This document shows, piece after piece, positions 53,061 to 64,000 of a stretch of DNA of 64,000 nucleotides; the stretch's first letter is position 1; every line of letters begins with the position of its first letter. Source of the DNA: Scilla litardierei (lineage: Eukaryota > Streptophyta > Magnoliopsida > Asparagales > Asparagaceae); contig CM061139.1 of the NCBI GenBank assembly GCA_030789695.1, positions 203,147,641 through 203,211,640 of the forward strand, written 5' to 3'. The notes under the pieces are model-generated. The model had not been told where the DNA came from and did not search any database. It was given only the letters and a program-made list of their open reading frames with translations. The translations under genes were made by a program, and so were the position numbers.

Positions 53061-55261
53061 AAAAACTTAGAACACACGGCATGATTTGACGAGCATAACA
53101 AGCATCAGGTGACGAGCAAAACAGGCATCATATTTCAATAATTAAGTAAATATGTGACCGACAAAATCACTAGAATATTTTGTTCTTCAATCATTTGAGA
53201 TCAAATTTGCAACTTTGCAACTCTGAAGGCGGCCCCTGTAAAGACTCTGCCTCAATCTTGATGACCTAGACATGAACTGTGACTACTGGATATTTTTGAT
53301 GAGTACAAAGAAAGTGGTGTTCCAACATGGATGAACGGTACTGGAAACATGCATCATATTGACATAGCTCTATGTGTAAAAGATGTGGCTCTATATGGAA
53401 CATGACACCATAGAACAATTAATTACATTTGAAAAAACGTTCCGCAATTCATTTATGCATGTTTTTAGTGTTTCAACTAACAGGCAAGTATGATCCGAAC
53501 TGTCTAACCAAGTATTAACAATGTTGACACCAGCATTGCATTGGACCATTGGACATGGGCACATCAATTTTAATCATCCAAAGTATTCTAATGTTAACAG
53601 AGTTAAATAGGTTAGAGTATTATATAACTCACTTGTATCTTGTATTATCTCCTCGTATCTCGTATAATCCCCAAGCAAAATATATGGTATATCTTGGTTA
53701 AGGACAGCATCTTGCCTTACAAACTGAACAACTTGGTCACAGGCTTGGCTACTCAGGAGACAAAATGGCATGGAGACTACAACGGTACAATGATAATATG
53801 TGTAAACAGAGTCCACTTAAAAACGGCTTTCTGATGAATCGTATGAAGGGGATCTTAATTGAGATTACGAACTTTCTATCAGAGGCAACAAGCCATGGTC
53901 TAATAAGATTATTACAATTGCATACAGAAAGAAATGAATTATGAATTTGTCATTCATAACCTTTCTTTTTCTTATGTGTTCTTTTCTCTGATGTGTGTTT
54001 TATGTGGTATGTTCTTTCTTTTGCATGCAAAGGTATCATTTCCATGTCTATGTGCAACTTAAATAGTAACAATGTATTTCTACATCAGATAACTATAATG
54101 TTATTTTTCTTTTGTTTCTTCTGGATGGTACCGAAAGGATGGCTTATGCAGATTATGTATCATGTTCTTGATGTGTTGACACTGGCAAATCCATGTCTAA
54201 CACATCCAGCACGTGTCAACCTCAAATCAACATGGGGACAAATGGATTTGCGTTAAATGAAGTATACTATCAAAGGTTAACAAGAATGAAGTTTAGTAGT
54301 AAAGGTTAACCAGATCTCTTGGCACACGTAGAAACACGTGGAACTAAAAGTACTGATGCATAGGACATAGGACTTGTGTAATATTCACATGCTTCACATT
54401 TTCATTAAAAGTTAGGTGTTATGTAAAATTAAACTTTTCATTCATAAGAGACTCATTAAATGCATGCAATTTATTATTTCCTAAAGGGTAAAAAGAAAAG
54501 GAAATATGGGGGGAGTCAATGCTTGTGACACCATCTAATTGGTGTCAACTTGTACCCCATTGGCTTTGCAATAAAATGCATGAACCCTGAGATTAGGTCA
54601 TGCCTCAGCATTGTTCTGTATACATAATAACATATATCTTTCATAGCTATCATAATGCCAACTCCCCTCTCCCATCTCCCTCCTCCCATCCCAATTGAAA
54701 TTGGGATCCAATATGATGTTGTGGACAAACATAATACCCAATTTGTGAGTTTAAAAATATTTAAAAAAGATTTTGGCCAAAAGACTGTCCATTATCAAAT
54801 CACATTTGCTAAATCTCAATTCCCAATAAGCATATCGCATGTCCCGCATTAAATCCACACAAATAAGTAATAAATTTTAAGAATATTTTCAATTTACAAT
54901 GTGAAGATATCAAAATAATTATTTAAAAAATTATAAATGTTAAACATTATTATTTTTACACAAACCAGTTTATAAATTGAATTTACAGTACTTTATTATT
55001 TTGTGTAAATTTCAATTTATTTCATGTGCATTTGTGCATGTTAAGAAATCCAGTTTGTATATAATATGGCCTCATTCTGATATCCATGAAGCCTCCAGTT
55101 TGTGAAGATTTCGCACAAGGACATGTTCACGACTCAAGCATGTCCATGTCTTGTTCAGGGTCTAACATCTGTGCAGTACAACCTTTTGGCACAGATATAT
55201 GGTCGCAGGCTTACTATGAGGGGGGCATGTCCCATGCCAACAACATGGACATGAACTGTCC
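53061..55261. other. AT-rich DNA without recognised gene
   Basis: No convincing exon, RNA gene or transposon ends. A 64-codon frame ends against the hAT target duplication at 55262-55269 but matches nothing I recognise. Confidence 0.35.
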
Positions 55262-55269
55262 CTTCCAAC

Positions 55270-56692
55270 CAGTGGCGTAACCAGGAATTTTTTTTGCCTG
55301 GGCGAAAATAAAGAATATTTTTTTAAAAAACAAAACAAAAAAATTAAACGTTAACATGCTTTAATTATTTATGGTTAATAGCTTCAGATTATACTCAAAT
55401 TCAAAATATGATATATAACGTATAAAATTTCTATTTAAGTTGACAAAATAGTATCATACATATAAACATGCATGCCAACAAAAATAATATTTGATAAACA
55501 AAATAATATTTAAAGATTAATTTTTTACATTAATACATATACACACGCATGCATAGAGAAATAATAATTGATATAGAATTTTTTTACTTTAATTTAGAGG
55601 TAGAAGAGAGTTAGAGTTAGAGAGATGATGATTTTACATAATAAATTTTTTTATTTTTTAAATTTCCCTGAGCTTTACACAGTCACGTCCCTACGTGATG
55701 TATAAACATAGGAATTAAAATCAAAATAAAAGAATGGGAAAAAAAGAAACATTATTAAGAGACAAAATACAAAGCACTTTAAAATACAAATTATGTATCT
55801 AATGTACAAAAGATTATATGATAAATACATAATTATTGTATGGAAATAAAATACGTAAAATGTAAAATATTTTTATAACTGAGTGAAGGATACTTCACAG
55901 TTCTCAGTTAAGGATCTTTAAATCCTCTTAAAAATCAAAGGATCTACAAAAAGGTTGGATTTTGAAAGAACTGCGAGGACTTTGTTAGTACTGAGTAACT
56001 GATCTCTAATTCCTCTTGTTAGAATTCTTAAAATCCAAGGATCTCTAAATACTCTCGGTCCGTAAAATGCACCCTTTAAAAAGAACTGTCAATGATCTCT
56101 AAACACACAGAACTGTGAGAGACTATGAGTCTCAAAATCCAAGGAAGAAAGATAGTATTTCATCCACGATTAAACAAGGAAGAAAGAGAACGAAGAATAA
56201 AAATCCAATCTTTTTTTCTTTTGTCCCCTCATCCTTTCTCACTGAGACTCTCTATCTCAATCTGAGTTTCTCTGCTGGAGAAATGAGGGTATTTTGCTGT
56301 TTTTAAAAAAGAGTTTTATTGGTATTTAAAAAAATTAAGCCTCACAATTCGGCATGTTCACATAGCAACTCCCATAAAACAATTAGGCATGTTCGCATAG
56401 AAATTCCCACAAAAGGGAGCTTTTTAGATTGGGTTTTATTTTTAAAAAACTTTAGTGGTACTAATTGGGTCTGTTCCCATAGCAATTCCAATAAAACAAT
56501 AAAGCATGTTCGAATAGCAATTCCCATTAAAAATGAGCCCATTGGGAATCGAAACCGGGATGTTGAGTTGGCGGAACAACGCCTGAACCGTTGGGCTATT
56601 AAGAACGAATGCAGGACGATTCTAAATAGTTTTATTTTAATTTTTTGCCCTGGGCAGCTGCCCAGGGCAAATTGAACGTAGTTCCGCCCCTG
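55270..56692. mobile_element. Non-autonomous hAT-type element, 1.42 kb
   Basis: Perfect 8-bp target duplication CTTCCAAC at 55262-55269 and 56693-56700. Ends: CAGTGGCGTAACCAGG on the left and, as reverse complement of the right, CAGGGGCGGAACTACG. No transposase. The right part has imperfect repeats of a 50-bp unit with GCATGTTCGCATAG and AATTCCCAT (56350-56530), and a tRNA-like stretch at 56540-56606. Confidence 0.9.
56540..56606 (-). repeat. tRNA-like (SINE-type) promoter sequence in hAT element
   Basis: On the minus strand: TAGCCCAACGGTTCAGGCG (A-box-like) followed 20 bases later by GGTTTCGATTCCC (B-box-like, compare GGTTCGANTCC). It resembles RNA polymerase III promoters of tRNA-derived elements and not a full tRNA: no cloverleaf could be drawn. 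Confidence 0.4.
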
Positions 56693-56700
56693 CTTCCAAC

Positions 56701-57085
56701 ATATACCCAGCAGATAAACAAGCAGCAAATTCTGACTGTGTGTGCTGTATAACATGCTTGTGTGACATGTCAACACAACGTGGCTTCAAGAGAGGTATGT
56801 CTATGCTACATAGCTGAGGCTGTGTATCCTCCTTACTAGTGCCTATGCATGCATACCATATTATTTAAAAGTTTTATTTCATCTTTAAGTATATCATAAT
56901 TTGAAGTTAGGTTTATTCAAATTAGTAAGTATTTAAATGAGAAGTTCAGCAAAGAAACTAACCTATTACCTCAAAATTAGACTATGACTACATTATCTAA
57001 TTTATCATTTTTAAAAATAACCATATTGGCCAAAAACTTAACGCAAATTTGAGTGGGCTAAGATATTTTACAACTTTCTGTGTTC
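56701..57085. other. AT-rich DNA, nothing recognised
   Basis: Continues the sequence interrupted by the preceding hAT element. No frame or RNA gene can be supported. Confidence 0.35.
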
Positions 57086-57445
57086 CTTAAGAGTAAAGCA
57101 TCATGTTTGTCATTCAAGATTTGCAAATTGTAATCATTTTAACTTGTAATTGCAGGATTGCAGAGATCAGTCTACAAATTGATAAATGCAGTTAACTAGC
57201 GGCATAAGCTATTTAGTCGGACAAATGACTTTTTGTGATAGACAAGCTCATGCTACACTCATCATCTTAAGAGTAAAGCATCATGTTTGCCATTCAAGAT
57301 TTGCAAATTGTAATCATTTTAACTTGTAATTGCAGGATTGCAGAGATCAGTCTACAAATTGATAAATGCAGTTAACTAGCAGCATAAGCTATTTAGTCGG
57401 ACAAATGACTTTTTGTGATAGACAAGCTCATGCTACACTCATCAT
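57086..57445. repeat. Direct 180-bp tandem duplication
   Basis: 57086-57265 and 57266-57445 are nearly identical, starting CTTAAGAGTAAAGCATCATG and ending CTACACTCATCAT. I see only two differences (GTCATTC/GCCATTC and AGCGGC/AGCAGC). It is a recent event with no coding content. Confidence 0.93.
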
Positions 57446-57808
57446 ATATTGCCTAGGTTATGCATTTTGTGCATATCACTGTTCAATGCCCAGTTTGGAC
57501 AATCAATATCCATTTCTGTCTGGCTAATTATGGATCAAAAGCACATTTATCCACATGGATGTGAATCGTAGTAGACCCATATGGTATTGGCTGCAATATA
57601 AGGAAATTTCCTCCTATGTCGGTCAAAAAATCCACTATCCACATCTCCCTTAAATCGGCACATTCGTCTTCATATTCTACGACCTAAATAACAAAAGATC
57701 TAGTGAACCACATTCTTTTTTCCCGTTAATCTAGGCGTGGGAAAGGTCTTATTAGTGTTAAAAATTAAAGTTGTGATGACTCGATCCAAAGGCAAACAAT
57801 ATGGAAAC

Positions 57809-58725
57809 CAAGGTTTTAGGTCTCGGTTTCGGTCTCGGTTTCGGTCTTCCGAAAATTTAGGTTTCGGTATCGGTATCGTCCGTTTCGGTGGTTTCGGACG
57901 TAAGTTTCGGTTCGTCCGTATCGGCAGTTTCAAATATTTGTGTTACATTTGGAATCTTCATCGAAACTTTAGTTGCTACTCGCATTATACATTTTGCTAT
58001 TTGGGTTAATTTTTTGAACTAACCGTTGAAATATTTTTTTTGAACTAGACCATGCAGGAAGAAAGGGGGAAATACATGCTAGCTAAATGACAGAGCTACC
58101 GCTGCCAGCCTACTACTCACCTTACACATTTTGCAAAACATGTTATTTATTTACAAGTTTCCCATTAAATTGTAAAAGACAATGGCTAACTTGTAAATAA
58201 ATTAACTATGTTTGGTAAAGTGTGTAATGTGAGTAGTAGCCCTCCAGAGTACACCCACGTGAGCCCACGTTCAGCTCCCTAAACCTAAAGTTCCCCTCCC
58301 TCTCCCTTCTTGGCGGCGGGCGAAAAAGCTTCTGAAATTTTTTGGAGTGGCCGGAGGAAAACTCAGGTAAGTTTCCCACCTCCTCTTCTTCTTCTTCCTC
58401 TTCTTTTTCTTCTTTTTTTTTTGAATGATGTTGCCTTTTATGTTGCTGGAGAATGTTCCTCTCTCTCTCTCTCCTCTTTCTCTTTCTCTTTCTCTTCTTT
58501 CTCTTCCTCTTCAACTTTTTTCCTTTTTTAAAAACTTTTCTAAGTTCAGTTTCGGCTGAAACTGTTCGAATTTCGGCCAGTTTCGGCCGAAACTGCCCGA
58601 TTTCGGCCAGTTTCGGCCGAAACTGGCCGATACCGAGATTTATAGGGAAGTTTCGGATCGGTCCCCTCCGAGACCGATCCGAAACGGCCGAAACCGAGTG
58701 GTTTCGGCCGAAACCTAAAACCATG
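57809..58725. mobile_element. Non-autonomous hAT-type element with GAAACCG motifs
   Basis: Perfect 8-bp target duplication ATGGAAAC at 57801-57808 and 58726-58733. Ends CAAGGTTTTAGGTCTCGG and, inverted on the right, CATGGTTTTAGGTTTCGG. Subterminal regions are full of GGTTTCGG / CCGAAACC motifs in both orientations and could form long hairpins. The interior (58206-58530) is different: a CT-rich stretch and an exon-like end AAACTCAG|GTAAGT at 58357-58370, possibly captured gene sequence. Long charged frames on the minus strand arise from the low-complexity GA/CT tract. Confidence 0.88.
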
Positions 58726-58869
58726 ATGGAAACCACAGGATTTTTGTTGTATCTGTCTTTTAGGACATGTGAGAAGAAATTCCATCCTATGGTAACTGTC
58801 ACTCATTCTTCTCTTTATTATAAACTTTCACTTTCACCACATAAATACATTACCTTAAACACTAACCAA

Positions 58870-59010
58870 AACCAGCGACGTAACCCTTAGGCGAAAATAA
58901 AGACGATGTAAAGAATAATTTTTTAAAAATACCAAAGTAAAAAAATAAACGCTGAAAATGCTTTGATTATATATTGAAAATAGTGACAACATAGAGGTTT
59001 TTAAACAAAA
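58870..59010. repeat. Fragment related to the 55270-56692 hAT element
   Basis: CAGCGACGTAACC followed by AGGCGAAAATAAAG, AATAATTTTTTAAAAA and ATGCTTTGATTAT parallels the left end of the hAT element at 55270 (CAGTGGCGTAACCAGG ... GGCGAAAATAAAG). It is a diverged partial copy. Confidence 0.6.
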
Positions 59011-59749
59011 TAAGATTTTTTTAAAAATCAAACCATGATCTTATTTGTTTGAGTTTTTAAAACACGTGCAACAATCCTTAAAATTTTCAAATATTTTTAA
59101 AAACCAAGCTGACAGAACATATACATTAATCTCATACACACACACAAAAATCTGTTTTTTCTTACCTTAAGCAGTTGCATAAAGCAAGCCTAAGGTAGTT
59201 ATGACATTGAAGGTAGTTATGACATTGACCATATCAATCCAACTCCTACTTGATGCATCTCCTCCGTACAAATACCAAAATTCAATAGTTGCATGGGTCT
59301 AGCTATGGCCAGCCATGGTGCACTCTGATTTCATCATTAGCATAACAATTCATACCTACAAATAAGCAAATTTCGGAAAATATACTTACTATAACTCTTA
59401 TTACCCTTCAATTGATACTATTCCAGACGAGGAAGTTATGACCCACTAACTGCATGGATACTAATCAAGACGTTGGAATGGTATGCACTTCACTCTTTCA
59501 TAGGTATCAATTTTATAAGTAGGAAGCAATGCATGTCTATGTACCAATTCCAACATCTACTATGAAGCGCCCCTTTCATATGTTTATAAGGTTGCTCATT
59601 CGGTTCAGAATTAAGAGGTAACTCTTCAATCAAAATCCTTAAGTCTGAGTATTAACATAAGTAGCACGTCCATTCAAGGTCAATCATTCTAATCACAATG
59701 GTGTACATCATAGTTACATCTCACATTATCATTTTCAACCTGGAACGAA

Positions 59750-60200
59750 GTTTCGATCGTTTCGGTTCGGTTTCAAAGGGTGACGAGACGAAGCTGCTGT
59801 TGAAACTTGGTCTCGGCTTGTTTCACTCGAAATCAAAGGTTTCGGTCAGTTTCGGTCGAAACCAAGCGGTTTAGACCCAAGCCTCACTCCTTTCAATAAA
59901 ATATGTGACTAAGTTTAAATCCACAAACCTATTTGAACCATATACATAAAAATATTTATTAAAATTTTAAAAATTATAAAAACTCTAAAATATTAGTGAA
60001 ATTTTATAAATTATATTATAAAATTCTTCTAACTCGTTAAAATTCTTAAAAAATTATTACAAATGCATTGTTATAGGATTTTTTACATTAAAATACATAT
60101 CAATCTGAAATCGAAACTCAAAACGAAACACATGAAACGGACAAAACTATGTGACACTTAAAATTATTCCAACGGCCGAAACCGAAACCGAGTTCTTAAA
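59750..60200. repeat. Diverged copy of the GAAACCG hAT family
   Basis: GTTTCGATCGTTTCGGTTCG and GGTCAGTTTCGGTCGAAACC on the left, and ACGGCCGAAACCGAAACCGA on the right, enclose an AT-rich middle. It resembles the subterminal parts of 57809-58725. Ends and target duplication are unclear. Confidence 0.5.
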
Positions 60201-60769
60201 TATTGATTTTTCGGTATACACATTTAATACATCTATACCATTTTACTAATAATTTAGTTGTCCATTGCCGCTAATAGATTTCAAATGTGTATTTCCATGG
60301 CCTTTGTTCAACATCAATCAATCTAATGGTAATGAAGGCAACAATAAAGCTCGGTTAAATAGATGCAACAATTAACTGATATCTAACAGTATATTTATGC
60401 TCCTCATCCACTCTGTAATGTTTTCTTGCTATAATTTAAGATGAAAATATTCTAGTTTACAAATATCGACTCACCAAACTCTAGGTATGAATTACTAAAA
60501 ATGAATACCAGAAAAATGTTAATCATGTATCTTCTGCAGAAAGTACAGTGCAACAGAATGGGGAAAAAATTTAACAATCTCACTATGAGAACATACGCTA
60601 ACCTTTGCAGAAAAAACAGCTACACATTGCCAGATTTCAAATATATACAAACCCTAAGCTACAGAAACAATTTTGCCACTTAAAATTTATTGCTGGTTAT
60701 AGCTGAAAAGTATTTAAAAAAGATATACTTTACCGATGTGCCCATAATATACACGGAAGACAACCTCTG
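60201..60769. other. AT-rich DNA, nothing recognised
   Basis: A 60-codon frame near 60501 looks random. No transposon ends or RNA gene can be supported. Confidence 0.3.
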
Positions 60770-61405
60770 AATCACATAAAGTTTCATTGTTGTGCTAATT
60801 AAGGTGTGTAGATTAATGTGAATGGTTTGGATATGCAAAGGCAACAACCTTGATTTTTCATTGGTAGGCTAATTTAAGCGTGTAGATTAAGGTAAATCAC
60901 TGAAGTTTTTATTGGTAGGCTAAGTTAAGAATTGTTTATTTTCAATCGTACAAAAAACATATCTATTGATGCATATGCAAACAACATCGAAATCAACTGA
61001 CTTTTCATTGGTGGACTAATTTAGGTTGGTATGATTGGAATGTTTGATCCTTCTGATCGTACCATAATTTAATTATATGTGGGTGTGTGTATGTGTGTAT
61101 ATGTATATGGAACCAAACCGTTAAGAACAGTCTTCAAACGTAAGCTTTGTGAGAACTCCCCAGTATCAATCCCATGGACGATCAGAATCAATAATCTTTC
61201 CATTGAAATTTAGCATATTACTGAAAAATCAAGATATTTCAAGATCATTTGACTATGCTACAAGTGGTTGCAAGAATTGTCTATTTTCAATCAAAAAATG
61301 TAACTCTTGATGTGTAGGCAAACAACCTCGTAATCACTTGACCTTTTATTGGGAGGCTAATTTAAGCGTGTAGACGATGGTGAATGGTTTGGTTAGTCCA
61401 TAAAA
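60770..61405. repeat. Degenerate direct repeats with GGTAGGCTAATTTAAGCGTG
   Basis: The phrase TTCATTGGTAGGCTAATTTA with AAGCGTGTAGATTA recurs in about five diverged copies (near 60790, 60860, 60915, 61005 and 61350), and AAGAATTGTTTATTTTCAAT twice (60928, 61273). It is an old tandem array or a nested repeat. No coding content. Confidence 0.6.
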
Positions 61406-62839
61406 TTGCCCATTGTGGAGTTCTCAATAAGCTTGGTTTAAGAACTGTTCTTAAAGAAATGTTAATATAAATAAGGAAAATTGCTTTAAAACTCCTTAAT
61501 GTTTAACCCAAAAAGCACTGTATCCCCTAAATGTTATTTTTTGATCACTTTGCCACTTTTCCCACCATTAAGCAACTAACGCTAATTATTTTGTTGAAAA
61601 TACTTCCCATTTTACCCTACTAGCCATTGTCTTCTTCTACATTTTCCACAATTTCTCTCTCGTTTCTTTCTCTCCATAGCCCAAAAACCAAAACTCTTTC
61701 CAAACTAAAAATTCTCCAAATTTCCAAAATATCCTTCAAATACCTAAAATTTTTGGCCTAAATCTTTATCTCAAATGAATGATGTCAAGGAAAAATAAGG
61801 AGATTCATGAAAAAAATCACCACAGCAACGCCAAATTCAAAGACCAACGTCGAGTTCTTGGCTCCTCGCCGGCCAGAACTCCAACCAATTTCCGCTTCCT
61901 TTCTGTAGTTCACAATCCAAACATAAACCTAAGCCTAATATTATCCCAAATCCCAAATCCAAGAACAAGCTTTAAGAACTCGGTTTAGGAACTCGGTTTA
62001 GGTTTCAGAAAAAATTGGTTTCGATATGTTTCATTTGTTTTATTGATTTCGCTTTAGATTTTGGTTTTGAACTTATTTATACTTTATGTATTTATTTCTA
62101 TGCATTTATGTTAGTAAAAGCTAACTTTTATTCGGATATTTGTGGCATTAAAAAATAAGTTGAAAAGACTATAAAATTAAGGGGTTAAAGTGTAATTGTA
62201 AAATATATGACTATTAGGTTAGGTTTGTAACTTAACCTAAAAACTAACCCACTTTATACTTCTGGTTCTATTCCGGTCAAATAACTGTTACGTTGGGTTT
62301 GTAACTTAACCTAAAACCTAACATGTTCAAACCCTCCCTATTTATAAAAATCTATCCCCTCTAATCCACTCCAACCCAAGCCTAGCCGCCAGTAAGCTTT
62401 TTTTTTCTTTTCATGAGACCTAAGCTCAAGAGCTTGATATCGAGATCGAGATGTCGGTTAGATTGAGATGTGAGATCAAGATCAAAATCAGGATCGAGAT
62501 GGAAGATCAAGATATGGATGCCAGCTGGAGGTGAGATCAAGATTAGGATGCGAGATTGAGAGCAAGAGATTGTTTAGGGCTTCTATTTTCTAACGAGTTC
62601 TCTCTCCTTTTTTTACTGCATTAGTTGTTTCCATTTCAATTTGGTAAGTTCTTTTTTCATTTTATGATGATTTTTTAATGTTTTCTTCTTCTTCTTTCAC
62701 TGATGCTATTGCTATCATTTTCTACAATTTCAACTAAAACTAAGTTTTCCTCCTGGTTTCATACCAGTCTCTATGAAAACTGGAATGAAACGGTCGAAAT
62801 GTATCAATTTCAATTGAAACCTCATTTCTTACCTAAGAA
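61406..62839. other. AT-rich DNA, nothing firmly recognised
   Basis: A 30-bp phrase (GTTTGTAACTTAACCTAAAA) is repeated at 62225 and 62298, followed by a TATA-like ATTTATAAAAATC at 62340. A promoter is possible, but no reading frame after it is convincing. Confidence 0.3.
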
Positions 62840-62975
62840 GAATCGATCAGAGACACCAACCTCATGGGCTCGCCAAACCTTGGCAGTGGCGACATGATTC
62901 ATGGCCCCGGTGATTTTCTGGATGTTCTTGACAAACCCAATGTGGTTGTGAAGCTCGTGAAGGCCGCAATTTGGG
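62840..62975 (-). pseudogene. atpC: Chloroplast ATP synthase gamma subunit fragment
   Basis: On the minus strand the translation reads CGLHELHNHIGFVKNIQKIT, then GAMNHVATAKVWRAHEVGVS and a stop soon after DRFFLGKK. This matches the conserved N-terminal helix of F-type ATP synthase gamma, best the nuclear-encoded plastid form (pattern GLxELxxxIxxVKNxQKIT, AMxxVAxAKVxRAxE). That helix enters the catalytic head of the enzyme and turns during ATP synthesis. Only about 45 residues remain, several conserved residues are changed (for example W in AKVWRA), and the rest of the protein is absent, so this is a decayed fragment. Confidence 0.7.
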
Positions 62976-64000
62976 AACATCCCTAAAGAAGTCGAAAGTG
63001 ATGCTAATAATACACACAAACATGGATATTGCATCGATGCTCGACAATGCAATTCGAGACATGAAGTTCTTGAAGAGACAAGTGCAACAACAGCTAGCAA
63101 ATCCGTCACAGCCACAGACAATGGGGTAAGTGTGGTGCAAGTGGGGGCCATGGAGTGAGGTAATAGTAATGTTAAGCCAAATAGTCACTCGAGGTTGGTG
63201 TTTGGATTCTTTAGCAAATGGTTGAGTGATCAGATAAGCTGATGATGATGACACTCACATAGCTTGGTAAAATTAAGCAAACATGTCAATTGAATGGATG
63301 TTGCTTGATTGAGATTCAGATGTGTTATATGATCATCAAGTTGCACTAAAGATGGGTGTGAGGAAAACAACAAAGGCTTGAATACTGTATTACAAAGAGT
63401 ATATAAATGCATGCCACTACCATTAGATAGTTCATTGTTCTACTCTTTCTTATGATTCCTACAGTGATTTACATTTTTTTTGCTTTTAACGCATTCTTGT
63501 TCCTTAATTTAAATTATGGAGATGACGACGATAAAGACAAAGGGGGCATTGGTGGATGGTTAAGGGATTTTCTCACTTTCAATAGAACTGAATTTTTAAA
63601 AAACTAAGGGCAAAAAAATCGATAAACAATTCATTTTAAACAAACCAATTAGTGATAATGATAGAATGAAATTAAATGCTCAAAACAACATCAAGAGGGT
63701 TAAATGCTCATCTTGCTAAACATTACAGGGTTTGAACACACACATGAGGATAAGGGATATGTGCTTCAGTATAGAAAGCACATTTCCATGTGTTTCTCGC
63801 TTTTTTAAGCTTTGATTATTTGGGAATGATCTACACATGCTAAAATCTCACCACGTCAAAAATCAATTGAACCAAAACATATTTGATCCTCGCTCAGATC
63901 GTTACAAAAGGTTCTATTGCCGGGATGTCACAATCCATTCGAAGAACAAATAGACTTGGGTTCGCTTAATGTTTAGTCTGTTAGATTTTTAGTATGTGTT
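62976..64000. other. AT-rich DNA, nothing recognised
   Basis: Small frames on both strands give no family match by eye. The sequence upstream of the ATP synthase gamma fragment (to 63250, minus strand) is open but does not resemble a transit peptide that I know. Confidence 0.3.

Noticed and set aside
53574..53816. 80-codon minus-strand frame as a possible NAF1 upstream exon
   Set aside because: No acidic stretch, no conserved NAF1 motif and no matching splice phase.
55086..55280. 64-codon frame with Met/Ser/His-rich sequence
   Set aside because: It crosses into a hAT element and matches no family that I know; too short to support.
56540..56606. A functional tRNA gene
   Set aside because: Only box-like motifs are present. 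No cloverleaf or anticodon stem can be formed.
58206..58802. 198-codon Lys/Glu/Arg-rich frame on the minus strand
   Set aside because: Produced by CT-rich simple sequence and the GAAACCG repeats of a hAT element. I considered it as the acidic NAF1 N-terminus and found no family signature.
1..64000. An undescribed defence or biosynthetic gene system
   Set aside because: I looked for clustered unfamiliar genes and found none. The non-transposon coding content is limited to NAF1 exons and organelle or gene fragments.

Overview
This window is nuclear DNA of a flowering plant. The reasons are a split gene with plant NAF1 signatures, pieces of plastid ycf2 and plastid 23S rRNA gene embedded in nuclear sequence, a small piece of organellar (probably mitochondrial) large-subunit rRNA gene, and dense nested plant-type retrotransposons (Tekay/Del-like chromoviruses and Tat-lineage Ty3/gypsy) with several hAT-type elements. 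The species cannot be named from the sequence. Very few protein-coding exons are present, and most of the window is transposon.

Layout, left to right. 1-1745: AT-rich DNA with a degenerate GAACTAAAT-rich repeat. 1768-15196: a rearranged plastid insertion (two direct ycf2 segments, one inverted ycf2 piece, antisense rrn23). It is interrupted at 2789-13587 by a complete but mutated Tekay/Del-like element on the minus strand with nearly identical 2.7-kb LTRs and a perfect ATTCG target duplication. 15197-22407: a related, non-autonomous element inserted in the rrn23 piece. Its 3.8-kb left LTR is intact, gag-pol is replaced by unrelated sequence, and its right LTR is truncated. 23588-25174: the last exon of NAF1 (minus strand). 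25175-51552: a single NAF1 intron of about 26.4 kb. 51553-51630: the preceding 78-bp NAF1 exon. 51631-64000: AT-rich sequence with hAT elements, duplications and a decayed fragment of the chloroplast ATP synthase gamma gene.

The giant intron holds a third Del-like element (roughly 26.2-39.3 kb, mostly deleted). A Tat element (28600-36222), a 135-bp organellar rRNA fragment and a DNA-transposon-like insertion are nested in it. A second Tat element (40676-49517, minus strand) carries its own nested hAT MITE. Both Tat elements have tandem repeats after the integrase and an antisense reading frame of the 'putative gypsy type transposon' kind; the antisense frame of the first contains a clear phase-0 intron.

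The three Del-like elements share LTR ends, the sequence directly after the LTR (TGGTGGCCCATGCAGGT) and, for the first two, the leader and the polypurine-tract region. This suggests one family with an autonomous lineage and a non-autonomous passenger. The most informative observations are the NAF1 intron, the passenger element with its second polypurine tract, the shared unusual primer-binding candidate, the likely gag-pro intron, and the layered order of organelle DNA and transposon insertions.
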